64,000 nt of DNA. Source: Glaciibacter superstes DSM 21135. Its GTDB lineage: Bacteria; Actinomycetota; Actinomycetes; Actinomycetales; Microbacteriaceae. Below, piece after piece: positions 33,710-44,526 of this stretch. Position numbers and translations under genes: made by a program. Under the pieces are notes generated by a model that ran no database searches, was not told the origin of the DNA, and saw only the letters and a program-made list of their open reading frames with translations. The stretch covers positions 1 to 64,000 of the forward strand of contig NZ_ATWH01000004.1 in the NCBI RefSeq assembly GCF_000421145.1, given 5' to 3'. Each line of letters begins with the position of its first letter. The stretch's first letter is position 1.

Positions 33710-34533
33710 CGTCAAATCTTCAGGCACGATATGTGGAGATTGAGGGCGCGTTGGCCTTCATCGAGGACTGGGGCGAAGGCACACCGCTTTTCTGCATTCA
33801 CACCGCAGGCCAAAGTGGTGTCCAGTATCGTTATGCAGCCGCAGAGCTCGCTCTTCTCGGTTATCGGGTGATCGTTCCAGACCTACCTGGCCATGGCCGT
33901 AGCGAACCTCGGCCGGGTGGTGCGGTAACCGACCTCGGGGACTATGCCGGATGGTGCGTCAGTTTGATCGAGCACCTCCAGTTGAAGATGCCGGTAATCG
34001 TCGGCTGTTCGATCGGAGGCAAGATATCCCTTGACGTCGCCACCCGGATGGGCGACCGGATCAGCGCTATCATCGCGATGGCAGCCAGTGCGGAGCCTGG
34101 CCGAGCCAACGTCAGCGGTCTCAAACGCGAACTCGAAGACATTGCGGCTCCGAGCAGAACGGACAGGACCTTCTACGGCACTCGCGCCGTAGTCGGCTCT
34201 GCAGTGCCCGATGAGCAGCGAGACCTCATCGCCCGCATGCACTGCCGTGAGGATCCAGAAGTGTCCACGTCGGATCTTATCGGCTGGGGCAGCCATGACG
34301 TCGTCAGCACTTTGACGCAGATAACCGCGCCTGCCCGGCTGGTTCTCGGAACTGATGACTTGTGGGTTGACCCCAAAGCCGTCGAACGCACTGCAGCCGG
34401 GATCGATGGCGCCGAGTTCACCTACCTCAACGGCGTAGGTCACTATCCAATGGAAGAAATGCCGGACTTCGCCCAATTCATACATCAATGGCTGGCCCGC
34501 TCAAGTATCAGCACCGCGACGGAGGAACGATGA
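33706..34533 (+). CDS. Alpha/beta hydrolase
   Basis: This 275-residue protein has the nucleophile elbow GCSIGG (Ser near 103), an LFCIHTAGQSG oxyanion segment near residues 24-34, an acid in LGTDDLWVDP and the catalytic His in NGVGHYPMEE near residue 246. GGAGG precedes the ATG, which overlaps the preceding stop; its own stop overlaps the synthetase start. It could open a lactone or hydrolyse an ester to free the acid that the next enzyme activates. No signal peptide, so it acts in the cytoplasm. Confidence 0.9.
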   Translation: MTSNLQARYVEIEGALAFIEDWGEGTPLFCIHTAGQSGVQYRYAAAELALLGYRVIVPDLPGHGRSEPRPGGAVTDLGDYAGWCVSLIEHLQLKMPVIVGCSIGGKISLDVATRMGDRISAIIAMAASAEPGRANVSGLKRELEDIAAPSRTDRTFYGTRAVVGSAVPDEQRDLIARMHCREDPEVSTSDLIGWGSHDVVSTLTQITAPARLVLGTDDLWVDPKAVERTAAGIDGAEFTYLNGVGHYPMEEMPDFAQFIHQWLARSSISTATEER

Positions 34534-36161
34534 ACGGCTTGTACAGCATCCTGAAGGATCTGACGACGAAGGATCCTTTTGCTCCGATCTTCCTGGAATG
34601 CATCCAGGACGACTACGTTGCCGTCAGCCGGGGCGAATTTCTCCGAGAAACGGATGCCATTGCCGCACTTCTTCGCGCGCAAGGCATCAGCTCGGGAGAC
34701 TGTGTGGCGACCTGGCTGCCGAACTGGTCGACGGTCGTCGCCTGGCAATTCGCCGCCTCAGCGGTGGGCGCCCATGTAATCGGCATCAACACCCGCTACA
34801 ACCTGGCCGAAGTGGGCCACGTGCTCCGGAAGGCCCGTCCGAAAGTCATCGCCATGGCGCACGGCTTTCAGCGCTTGGACCTGCTGGGAAAGGCGAAGGC
34901 TGCACTGCTCGAGATCGCCCTGGAGGAGATTCCTGCCGTGGTTCCCGTGGCAGGACCGGGGAACGGTCGCGTGCCGCAACCGCAGTCCTACGATTTGGGC
35001 GGCGGAGTTTGGTCAACCGACGGTGCTGCAGAGCGAGCCGCAGTCGCGCCCCTTCCGGCACCCGCGCGCACCGGCTCTGGTGCGGACTTGGCCGTCGCCT
35101 TCACGACATCCGGATCCACCGGTATGCCGAAACTGGCCGCGCACAGCGAATTCGGTGTCATCCATCACGCTTTCGCCGATGCATCCGGTATGGATTTGCA
35201 GGAGCGCGACGTAATGGTGGCCGCTGTTCCGTTCTCGGGCGTGTACGGTTTCAACCTCGTCTTAGCGACGATCGTCTCCGGAGCCGTCACGCTCCTGCAT
35301 CCTGTTTTCAACGAGCATGAGCTCGTCGCTGCCATGGCCAAGTACAAGGTGACGCACTTCACAGGGGCGGATGACATGCTCACGCGGATGAAGACGGCCT
35401 GGTACGACAATCCTGTTGATCTGTCGGCGTGGCGTCGTATCCACATGGCGGACTTCCTCGGTCGCACCCATGAGATCGCACAGTGGGCTCAGGATGAATT
35501 CGGAACGATCGCTGCCGGAGTCTACGGCTCCTCCGAGCTGTTCGGGCTGCTCGCTTTCTGGCCACCCGAGACCGAGTTGCCCCGGCGCTGGAACGGCGGC
35601 GGAATCCCCGTCTCCACCGACATCAAGGCCCGCGTCGCAGACCCGTTCACCGGCGAAGTGCTGGAATCCGGCGAGGGTGAGCTGCAATTCCAAGGACCTA
35701 ACGCGGTCGATGCCTATCTCGGCGATGAAGGTGAAGGCGCGAAAGCATTCACAGAGGACGGCTGGTTCCAGAGCGGTGACTTCGGCACCCTCACTGACGA
35801 CGGGGGATTCGTTTATATCTGCCGCGCGGGCGACGTGCTGAGACTGCGCGGCTTTCTGGTGGAACCGGCGGAGATCGAACGCCGACTCGGCGAGCACCCA
35901 GCCGTGCACACCGCCAAGGTCGTCGGCCTGCGTGACAATGAAGGCGAGACGGTTGCCATCGGATTTGTGACCCTGACGGCAGGGGGAGAATGGCCCACCG
36001 GTGACGATCTGCGCGCCTGGTGCCGAGAGAGCCTGGCACGCTTCAAGGTCCCTGCGGTCATTCACGTGATTGAGGAGATGCCCACCACAGTCGGCACGAA
36101 CGGAAGCAAGATCCGAGTCGCGACCTTGAGGGAATGGGCACAGGAGCGGATCACGTCGTGA
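34530..36161 (+). CDS. Acyl-CoA synthetase (AMP-forming, ANL family)
   Basis: This 543-residue adenylating enzyme has the ATP-binding FTTSGSTGMPK near residues 190-200, the VYGSSELFG motif near 330, SGDFG near 415, the hinge region ICRAGDVLRLRGFLVEPAEIE, and the catalytic lysine in GTNGSKIRV near 527. ATG 34530 is chosen because it overlaps the hydrolase stop and follows GGAGG; the longer upstream frame is within the hydrolase gene. It activates a carboxylic acid to its CoA ester and ends the GntR-HMG-lyase operon. The substrate is not predictable from sequence. Confidence 0.92.
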   Translation: MNGLYSILKDLTTKDPFAPIFLECIQDDYVAVSRGEFLRETDAIAALLRAQGISSGDCVATWLPNWSTVVAWQFAASAVGAHVIGINTRYNLAEVGHVLRKARPKVIAMAHGFQRLDLLGKAKAALLEIALEEIPAVVPVAGPGNGRVPQPQSYDLGGGVWSTDGAAERAAVAPLPAPARTGSGADLAVAFTTSGSTGMPKLAAHSEFGVIHHAFADASGMDLQERDVMVAAVPFSGVYGFNLVLATIVSGAVTLLHPVFNEHELVAAMAKYKVTHFTGADDMLTRMKTAWYDNPVDLSAWRRIHMADFLGRTHEIAQWAQDEFGTIAAGVYGSSELFGLLAFWPPETELPRRWNGGGIPVSTDIKARVADPFTGEVLESGEGELQFQGPNAVDAYLGDEGEGAKAFTEDGWFQSGDFGTLTDDGGFVYICRAGDVLRLRGFLVEPAEIERRLGEHPAVHTAKVVGLRDNEGETVAIGFVTLTAGGEWPTGDDLRAWCRESLARFKVPAVIHVIEEMPTTVGTNGSKIRVATLREWAQERITS

Positions 36162-36197
36162 ATTACTAAATCGCGAAACGACGACATCCGCGTCGGG

Positions 36198-37187
<990 letters not shown>

Positions 37188-37222
37188 TCAGTGGAGAGAT
37201 GCGACGTTCACCGGCGGTGGCA

Positions 37223-39373
37223 TTAAAGTGCGCAGGAAACACAGCCCTCAATTTCGGTCCCCTCAAGCGCCATCTGGCGAAGGCGGATGTAGTAGATCGT
37301 CTTGATGCCGCTCTTCCAGGCGTAGATCTGGGCCTTGTTGATGTCGCGCGTGGTGGCGGTGTCCTTGAAGAAAAGCGTCAGCGACAGCCCCTGGTCGACG
37401 TGCTGGGTGGCCGCCGCGTAGGTGTCGATGATCTTCTCTGCACCGATCTCGTACGAGTCCTGGTAGTAGTCCAGGTTGTCGTTCGTCATGAACGGCGCCG
37501 GGAAGTACACCCGCCCGAGCTTGCCTTCCTTGCGGATCTCGATCTTCGAGGCGATCGGGTGGATCGACGCCGTCGAGTTGTTGATGTACGAAATCGAGCC
37601 AGTCGGCGGCACGGCCTGCAGGTTCTGGTTGTAGATGCCGTGTTCGATGACGGATGCCTTCAGCTCGGCCCAGTCCGCCTGGGTCGGGATGCGAACGCCG
37701 GCGTTGTCGAACAGCTCAGCGCCGCGTGCGGTGGCCGGCTCCCACACCTGGTCGGTGTACTTCTCGAAGAACGCCCCGGATGCATAGGTGGAGTCCTCGA
37801 AACCGACGAACGCCTTGCCCCGCTCAATGGCGAGCGTGTTCGATGCCTTCAGCGCGTGGAACAGCACGGTGTAGAAGTAGATGTTCGTGAAGTCGATGCC
37901 CTCTTCGCTGCCGTAGTACACCCGCTCGCGCGCCAGGTACCCGTGCAGGTTCATCTGGCCGAGGCCGATGGCGTGCGACTGGTCGTTGCCGTCTTCGATC
38001 GAGCGAACGGATGAGATGTGGCTCTGCTCAGAGACCGAGTTGAGTCCGCGAATGGCGGTCTCGACCGTGCGGCCGAAGTCTGGGGAGTCCATCGCCAGGG
38101 CGATGTTCATCGACCCGAGGTTGCAGGAGATGTCCTTGCCGATTTGGTCGTATGAGAGGTCTTCGTTGTACGTGGTCGGGGTGTTGACCTGGAGGATCTC
38201 CGAGCACAGGTTCGACATGTTGATGCGACCCTTGATCGGGTTCGCCTTGTTCACGGTGTCTTCGTAGACGATGTACGGGTAGCCGGACTCGAACTGGATC
38301 TCCGCGAGGGTCTGGAAGAAGTCGCGCGCCTTCATCTTCGTCTTCTTGATGCGCGGGTTGTCGACCATCTCCTGGTACTTCTCGCTCACCGAGATGTCGC
38401 CGAACGGCACTCCGTAGACCTTCTCAACGTCATACGGGGAGAACAGGTACATGTCCTCACCCTTCTTCGCGAGCTCAAAGGTGATGTCGGGGATGACCAC
38501 GCCGAGGGAGAGCGTCTTGATACGCACCTTCTCGTCGGCGTTCTCACGCTTGGTGTCGAGGAAGCGCATGATGTCGGGGTGGTGGGCGTGCAGGTAGACC
38601 GCACCGGCACCCTGTCGGGCACCCAGCTGGTTTGCATAGCTGAAGGAGTCTTCGAGGAGCTTCATCACCGGGATGATGCCGCTCGACTGGTTCTCGATCT
38701 GCTTGATCGGTGCGCCGGCTTCACGGATGTTCGACAGCAGCAGCGCGACGCCCCCACCACGCTTGGACAGCTGCAGCGACGAGTTGATCCCGCGGGAGAT
38801 CGATTCCATGTTGTCTTCGATGCGCAGCAGGAAGCAGGAGACGAGCTCGCCGCGCTGTGCCTTGCCAGAGTTCAAGAAGGTGGGGGTGGCCGGCTGGAAG
38901 CGGCCGGCGATGATCTCCTCGACCAGGTTCACGGCGAGCTCCTCGTCGCCGCCGGCCAGGCCGAGCGCCGTCATCACGACGCGGTCTTCGAATCGCTCGA
39001 GATAGCGCTTGCCGTCGAAGGTCTTCAGCGTGTACGAGGTGTAGTACTTGAACGCGCCGAGGAAGGTCTGGAAGCGGAACTTCTTCGAGTACGCCAGGTC
39101 GTTGAGCTTCGTGATGAACTCGAACGAATACTGGTCGAGCACAGCCTGCTCGTAGTACTCCTTCTCGACCAGGTAGTCGAGCCGTTCCTTGAGGCTGTGG
39201 AAGAACACCGTGTTCTGGTTCACGTGCTGCAGGAAGTACTCCCTGGCGGCCTCGCGGTCCTTGTCGAACTGGATCTCGCCGTTCGGCCCATAGAGGTTGA
39301 GCATCGCGTTGAGCGAGTGGTAGTCCATCCCCTGCCCTGAGGGGGCATCGATTACTGAGACTGACGCTTCCAA
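37223..39373 (-). CDS. nrdE: Ribonucleotide reductase class Ib, alpha subunit
   Basis: This 716-residue catalytic subunit has the NrdE N-terminal ATP-free start, a YxxxxxPTFLNSG segment with the active-site cysteine in [12 protein letters not shown] (near 210), NLCSEI and NLGSMN motifs, and a C-terminal GCVSCAL redox pair that NrdH reduces. TTG 39373 overlaps the nrdI end; an in-frame ATG at 39328 ([10 protein letters not shown]) is an alternative start that matches many homologues. It reduces ribonucleoside diphosphates to deoxy forms. Confidence 0.97.
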   Translation of the reverse strand: MEASVSVIDAPSGQGMDYHSLNAMLNLYGPNGEIQFDKDREAAREYFLQHVNQNTVFFHSLKERLDYLVEKEYYEQAVLDQYSFEFITKLNDLAYSKKFRFQTFLGAFKYYTSYTLKTFDGKRYLERFEDRVVMTALGLAGGDEELAVNLVEEIIAGRFQPATPTFLNSGKAQRGELVSCFLLRIEDNMESISRGINSSLQLSKRGGGVALLLSNIREAGAPIKQIENQSSGIIPVMKLLEDSFSYANQLGARQGAGAVYLHAHHPDIMRFLDTKRENADEKVRIKTLSLGVVIPDITFELAKKGEDMYLFSPYDVEKVYGVPFGDISVSEKYQEMVDNPRIKKTKMKARDFFQTLAEIQFESGYPYIVYEDTVNKANPIKGRINMSNLCSEILQVNTPTTYNEDLSYDQIGKDISCNLGSMNIALAMDSPDFGRTVETAIRGLNSVSEQSHISSVRSIEDGNDQSHAIGLGQMNLHGYLARERVYYGSEEGIDFTNIYFYTVLFHALKASNTLAIERGKAFVGFEDSTYASGAFFEKYTDQVWEPATARGAELFDNAGVRIPTQADWAELKASVIEHGIYNQNLQAVPPTGSISYINNSTASIHPIASKIEIRKEGKLGRVYFPAPFMTNDNLDYYQDSYEIGAEKIIDTYAAATQHVDQGLSLTLFFKDTATTRDINKAQIYAWKSGIKTIYYIRLRQMALEGTEIEGCVSCAL

Positions 39374-39759
39374 AATGATTCCAATCCTTCGTCGACGGTG
39401 CGCACATCGTCTAGTGTTCCGAATACTTCAACGCGATACAGGTGGGGAACCTTGCACTTGGCAGCGACGATGTCCCCCGCGAGACAATACGCCTCGCCGA
39501 AATTGGTGTTGCCGGCGCCGATGACGCCCCTGATCAGTGAACGGTTCTTCTCGTCGTTGAGAAACCGGATCACCTGTTTTGGTACCGCCCCGTGCCCGTT
39601 GCCGCCCCCGTAAGTCGGCAGGCACAGTACATACGGCCGGTCGACACGAAGCGGCTCATCCCTGGCATAGAGCGGGATGCGCTGAGCGGGCCGGCCAAGC
39701 TTCTCCACGAACCGGCGGGTATTGCCGGAAATACTGGAGAAGTACACGATTTCGGTCAT
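39352..39759 (-). CDS. nrdI: NrdI flavodoxin-like protein
   Basis: This 135-residue protein has [16 protein letters not shown] at residues 5-20, forming the FMN phosphate loop, PTYGGG near 50 and GNTNFG near 85. ATG 39759 follows AAGGGGG; the longer frame lacks homology. It supplies oxidant for assembling the dimanganese-tyrosyl radical in NrdF. It lies between nrdH and nrdE and overlaps the latter. Confidence 0.96.
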   Translation of the reverse strand: MTEIVYFSSISGNTRRFVEKLGRPAQRIPLYARDEPLRVDRPYVLCLPTYGGGNGHGAVPKQVIRFLNDEKNRSLIRGVIGAGNTNFGEAYCLAGDIVAAKCKVPHLYRVEVFGTLDDVRTVDEGLESFWKRQSQ

Positions 39760-39858
39760 CAGACACCCCCTTTTGCTTGGATCCCAGATTTGACATGGAG
39801 AGCGGGCCAAACCGTACGTGCGCCCCGACAAGCAGTGGCGCGGTGCGAGCGGGAGGGC

Positions 39859-40092
39859 TCAGGCGATGCGGTCGGCGAGTTCCTGGATCTTGTCTGGGCG
39901 GAATCCCGACCAGTGATCTTCGTCGGTGATGACAACCGGGGCCTGCAGGTAGCCGAGGGCCTTGACTGCTTCGAGCGCCTTCTCGTCGGCCGACAGGTCG
40001 AAGACTTCGTACTCGATGCCCTTGCTGTCCAGGGCGCGGTAGGTGGCCGTGCACTGAACGCAGGAAGGCTTGGTGTAGACCGTGATTGCCAT
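39859..40092 (-). CDS. nrdH: Glutaredoxin-like NrdH redoxin
   Basis: This 77-residue thioredoxin-fold protein has the CVQC redox motif (Cys11, Cys14) and the NrdH-type FRPDKIQEL C-terminus (WSGFRPDKI). It is the first gene of nrdHIEF and reduces the C-terminal cysteines of NrdE. NrdR-type boxes lie 98-147 bases upstream. Confidence 0.97.
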   Translation of the reverse strand: MAITVYTKPSCVQCTATYRALDSKGIEYEVFDLSADEKALEAVKALGYLQAPVVITDEDHWSGFRPDKIQELADRIA

Positions 40093-40190
40093 CTCGATGT
40101 GGCCCTTTCTCGTCGTTCACAAACAGTGTTCATATCATGCAATATGCGGTGAAACCGGGGTCTTGCTGTAGTGCTTAACCCGTCTCTCAA

Positions 40191-40239
40191 TACTACATCT
40201 AGTGATAGCAAATAGGAACGGCCACTACATGCAGTAATT
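40191..40239 (-). promoter_or_regulatory. Tandem NrdR boxes of the nrdHIEF operon
   Basis: TACTACATCTAGTGAT (40191-40206) and CACTACATGCAGTAAT (40223-40238) both fit the NrdR consensus ACACTATATATAGTGT in their outer parts. Their centres are 32 bases apart, about three helical turns, the usual arrangement for cooperative NrdR binding upstream of nrd operons. Confidence 0.8.
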
Positions 40240-40251
40240 ACAATTGTGTAG

Positions 40252-40260
40252 TTATCCACC
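40252..40260 (+). promoter_or_regulatory. DnaA box, one mismatch
   Basis: TTATCCACC differs from the DnaA box TTATCCACA at the last base and lies 12 bases from the second NrdR box. Confidence 0.45.
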
Positions 40261-40327
40261 GGCATTCCACCAGTTCTCAACAGCCCTTTTTCGCATCAGA
40301 GGCCATTTCACGCGGAACCCGGACAAG

Positions 40328-40336
40328 TTATCCACA
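40328..40336 (+). promoter_or_regulatory. DnaA box, consensus
   Basis: TTATCCACA is an exact DnaA box, 76 bases from the one-mismatch box and in the same orientation. DnaA control of nrd genes is known in E. coli; here it is inferred. Confidence 0.55.
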
Positions 40337-40459
40337 GGCACTCTCGAGGGTGATTTTTTGCCTGTGGAATTCTCTCCGGCGTGTCGCATTGTGGTGCGAT
40401 GAATTGTGTTGGTGCCACTCTCGCACTCTCCCACGAGCCACCGACATGAGGCTGGCCCC

Positions 40460-41458
40460 TCAGGCGCGAGGCACATCGTGTTCGAGGAGGAAGCGGTGAA
40501 ACAGCCGCGGAGAGATCGCGATATCCCAGGTCCACCGGCAGAAGCTGTTCACCAGCGGGCGCAGTTCGTCCTCGTGCAGCTTTTCCGCAACCACGACGTC
40601 AGCCGGGTCTCGGTCACCCAGCACCGCGCCGCGCGTGTACTTGAGCAGTCCGTCGAACTCCCCAATCTTGCGTACTCCCCGCCAAAAGTAGTCCACCCAG
40701 TAGTCGTTCCCGTTGACCGCGAAATGCACCTGCAGCTCTGGCACCTCGAACCCCAGCTCGAACATGCGCACTCGGCCGAGTGTTTCGCCCGGGTTGGCCG
40801 AAAGTGCGTTCGCGAAGTGGATCACCTGCCTGGCGCGTTGTGCCCCCGTGCGCGGATTCACCCTCTCCAACTCGGCGAGAAGATCGGCTTTGGTCAACGC
40901 GGGAACGCCACGAATGCCGAGTTTTGATTCATCGCGAACCCGCCGCTGTTCGACCCCCAGTGCGTGATCCACCATGACGACGCCCACGAGAAAGCTCGAC
41001 GTCGTCGCCACGTCGATGAGCGTGCGCACAAGTGACGTCACCACAATGCCTTGGATTCGCACGGTGCCAGGCTGTGCCACATTCCGGTGACGGACGGTGA
41101 ACCGTCCGTTGCTTCCGCCGGTTGCGTCCTCGTCGATCGTGTGAACCGCCCGTGGCCACGGGCCGACGGTAGGCAATCCGTGCAGCGCCGCCGCTGAGAC
41201 GTGAGAGAGCACGGCCGGGCGACGCGCGCCCGCAGCCGTCGCCCGCACGAAGTAGACATAGCGCTCGTCGGCTGTCGCCGCTCGCCACTGCGAACCCTCG
41301 ACGTACATTCCGTGGCGAACCCGCACCAAGACACCGCTGGAGACAAGTGATCCAACGCGGTGCGGCGAGATGCCCCGTTCTTGCAGTGCCGCAGTCGTCA
41401 ACAATCCGGCATCGCGGGCGGCCACGGTCTCCAACTGATCCCTCATGGCGACCAGCAT
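40460..41458 (-). CDS. AbiEi-type antitoxin-domain protein with C-terminal nuclease-like region
   Basis: The N-terminal part has an AbiEi-type winged-helix segment (GLLTTAALQERGISPHRVGS, followed by VRVRHGMYV). The middle SHVSAAALHGLP and the C-terminal YWVDYFWRGVRKIGEFDGL (a D-x-n-E-x-D pattern) resemble DUF559-like nuclease folds seen in actinobacterial relatives. No AbiEii toxin gene is next to it, so it is an orphan. ATG 41458 gives 332 residues; ATG 41446 is also possible and neither has a clear ribosome site. Function is unknown, and many such proteins occur singly in this phylum. Confidence 0.7.
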   Translation of the reverse strand: MLVAMRDQLETVAARDAGLLTTAALQERGISPHRVGSLVSSGVLVRVRHGMYVEGSQWRAATADERYVYFVRATAAGARRPAVLSHVSAAALHGLPTVGPWPRAVHTIDEDATGGSNGRFTVRHRNVAQPGTVRIQGIVVTSLVRTLIDVATTSSFLVGVVMVDHALGVEQRRVRDESKLGIRGVPALTKADLLAELERVNPRTGAQRARQVIHFANALSANPGETLGRVRMFELGFEVPELQVHFAVNGNDYWVDYFWRGVRKIGEFDGLLKYTRGAVLGDRDPADVVVAEKLHEDELRPLVNSFCRWTWDIAISPRLFHRFLLEHDVPRA

Positions 41459-41579
41459 GGCCTGGTCACCAGCCCGCCATAGTGCGGACGGCCGAATCCG
41501 TGGAGAACACAGCCGCGCCATCCGTTGTGGAGGAGTGCCGCGTCTCGTGGCCGCGTCTCGTGTGCGAGTCGACAGCCCT

Positions 41580-41639
41580 GGCACTCAGAAATGTCCTGGG
41601 CACCCGCAATTGCGGGTGCCCAGGACATTTTCGGGTGCC
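41580..41639. repeat. 60-bp palindromic repeat element, copy 1
   Basis: A perfect 42-bp palindrome at 41589-41630 centres on GCAATTGC, with arms starting AAATGTCCTGGGCACCCGCA. It is flanked by GGCACTCAG and TCGGGTGCC, which extend the stem imperfectly. An identical 60-bp copy lies at 50009-50068. It sits 3' of the permease gene and could end transcription, but no strong T-run follows. Confidence 0.95.
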
Positions 41640-41703
41640 GGCGGGCGCGGCGCGGGAGGCGCTACTTGTGGGTGCCGGCGGGCGCGGCGAGCGGCGCTAC
41701 TTG
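41633..41703. repeat. Imperfect tandem repeat at the 3' end of the permease gene
   Basis: GGGTGCCGGCGGGCGCGGCG followed within a few bases by GGCGCTACTTG occurs at 41633-41668 and again at 41670-41703. The second unit includes the stop codon of the permease gene; the first looks like a duplicated 3' tail that abuts the palindrome. Confidence 0.85.
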
Positions 41704-42884
41704 CTGGAGCGGGCGGCGCGGCGCTTGTTCATCACGTCGAACGCGACCGCGATCAGCAGCACCATGCCCTTGATGAACTGCTGGTAGTCGGTTCCGACAC
41801 CCATCAGCGACATGCCGTTGTTCAGCACACCCATGATCAGACCACCGGTGATGGCGCCGGTGATCGTGCCGATGCCGCCCTGCACAGCCGCGCCGCCGAT
41901 GAAGGCCGCAGCGATCGCATCGAGCTCGAACAGGTTGCCCGCCCCAGGCCCAGCCGAGTTCAGGCGGCCGGTGAAGACGATGCCGGCCAGGGCAGACAGC
42001 ACGCCGATGTTGACGAAGAGGTAGAAGTCCACCCACTTGGTCTTGATACCGGAGAGCTCTGCCGCGTGCAGGTTGCCGCCGATCGCGTAGATGTGGCGGC
42101 CGAACACGCTGCGGTTCATCACCGCGCTGTAAACGACCACAAGCGCCCCGAGCACCACCAGCACGATGGGCGTGCCGCGGAAGCTCGAGAGCAGGTAGGT
42201 CACACCGAGGATGAGCACGGCCATGAATGCGAGCTTGGTGATGAACCAGGCCAGGGGCTCGTCTTCGACGTTCAGCTTGACGCGCGCCGCGCGCTGGCGC
42301 ATCTGGCCGACGACGAGGAACAAAGTTGCGAGCACACCGAGTCCGACCGTCACCCACTCCAGGTACGACGTGCCGCCGCTCGGGTCAGGCAGGAAGCCGC
42401 CGCCCAGCGCGCGGTACTCGGTGGGGAACGGGGTGATCTGCCTGCTGCCGAGCACGATCTGGGTGAGACCGCGGAAGATCAGCATGCCGGCCAGGGTGAC
42501 GATGAAGGCCGGGATGCGAACGAACGCGATCCAGTAGCCCTGCCAGGCCCCGACCAGGGCGCCGACGACAAGGCCGCCGAGGATGGCCGCCCACCAGGGG
42601 AAGTCCCACGACTGGATCATCACGCCGGTCATGGCCCCGACGAACGCCGCGACCGAACCGACAGAGAGGTCGATGTGCCCGGCGATGATCACCATCACCA
42701 TGCCGATCGCGAGAATCAGGATGTAGCTGTTCTGCACGATGATGTTCGACACGTTGTTCGGCTGCAGGAGTGCGCCGCCTGTGAGCACCTGGAACAGGAT
42801 GACGATGACCAGGAGGGCGATGAAGATTCCGATTTGCCGAAGTCGGGAGGCCAGGAACCCGATTGCCTCGTTGATGGATGCCAT
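41697..42884 (-). CDS. gguB: Sugar ABC transporter permease (GguB/XylH type)
   Basis: This 395-residue BPD_transp_2 permease has about ten hydrophobic segments, the GHIDLSVGSVAAFVG motif near 70 and NRSVFGRHIYAIGGN near 260, both hallmarks of ribose/xylose/arabinose importers. It follows the ATPase gene by six bases and is last in the arabinose transcript. It forms the channel for the sugar bound by the ChvE-like protein. Confidence 0.93.
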   Translation of the reverse strand: MASINEAIGFLASRLRQIGIFIALLVIVILFQVLTGGALLQPNNVSNIIVQNSYILILAIGMVMVIIAGHIDLSVGSVAAFVGAMTGVMIQSWDFPWWAAILGGLVVGALVGAWQGYWIAFVRIPAFIVTLAGMLIFRGLTQIVLGSRQITPFPTEYRALGGGFLPDPSGGTSYLEWVTVGLGVLATLFLVVGQMRQRAARVKLNVEDEPLAWFITKLAFMAVLILGVTYLLSSFRGTPIVLVVLGALVVVYSAVMNRSVFGRHIYAIGGNLHAAELSGIKTKWVDFYLFVNIGVLSALAGIVFTGRLNSAGPGAGNLFELDAIAAAFIGGAAVQGGIGTITGAITGGLIMGVLNNGMSLMGVGTDYQQFIKGMVLLIAVAFDVMNKRRAARSSK

Positions 42885-42890
42885 GATGCG

Positions 42891-44420
<1,530 letters not shown>

Positions 44421-44526
44421 TCCGGTCTCACTTCTGGTTCGGACACACTGCGCTGGGGCAATGGGTTGCGCTGGGTGTGGGAGCCTGACCGGCGGTGGCC
44501 GGCCAAGCTCCCACTCCGAGGGTTGT

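Larger units (their letters stand above)
40093..40459. other. 367-base gap upstream of nrdH holding regulatory sites
   Basis: Between nrdH and the AbiEi-like gene there is no coding sequence. The gap holds two NrdR boxes, a consensus DnaA box and a one-mismatch DnaA box, listed separately. A T-run within GATTTTTTGCC near 40351-40361 lies just after a weak stem and could end transcription of the AbiEi-like gene. Confidence 0.7.

Noticed and set aside
38579..39340. Plus-strand frame opposite nrdE
   Set aside because: Highly biased residues and a conserved, essential gene on the opposite strand.
41580..41639. tRNA or structured small RNA gene from the strong hairpin
   Set aside because: It is a single long perfect stem, not a cloverleaf, and an identical copy exists at 50009; a repeat or terminator explains it better.
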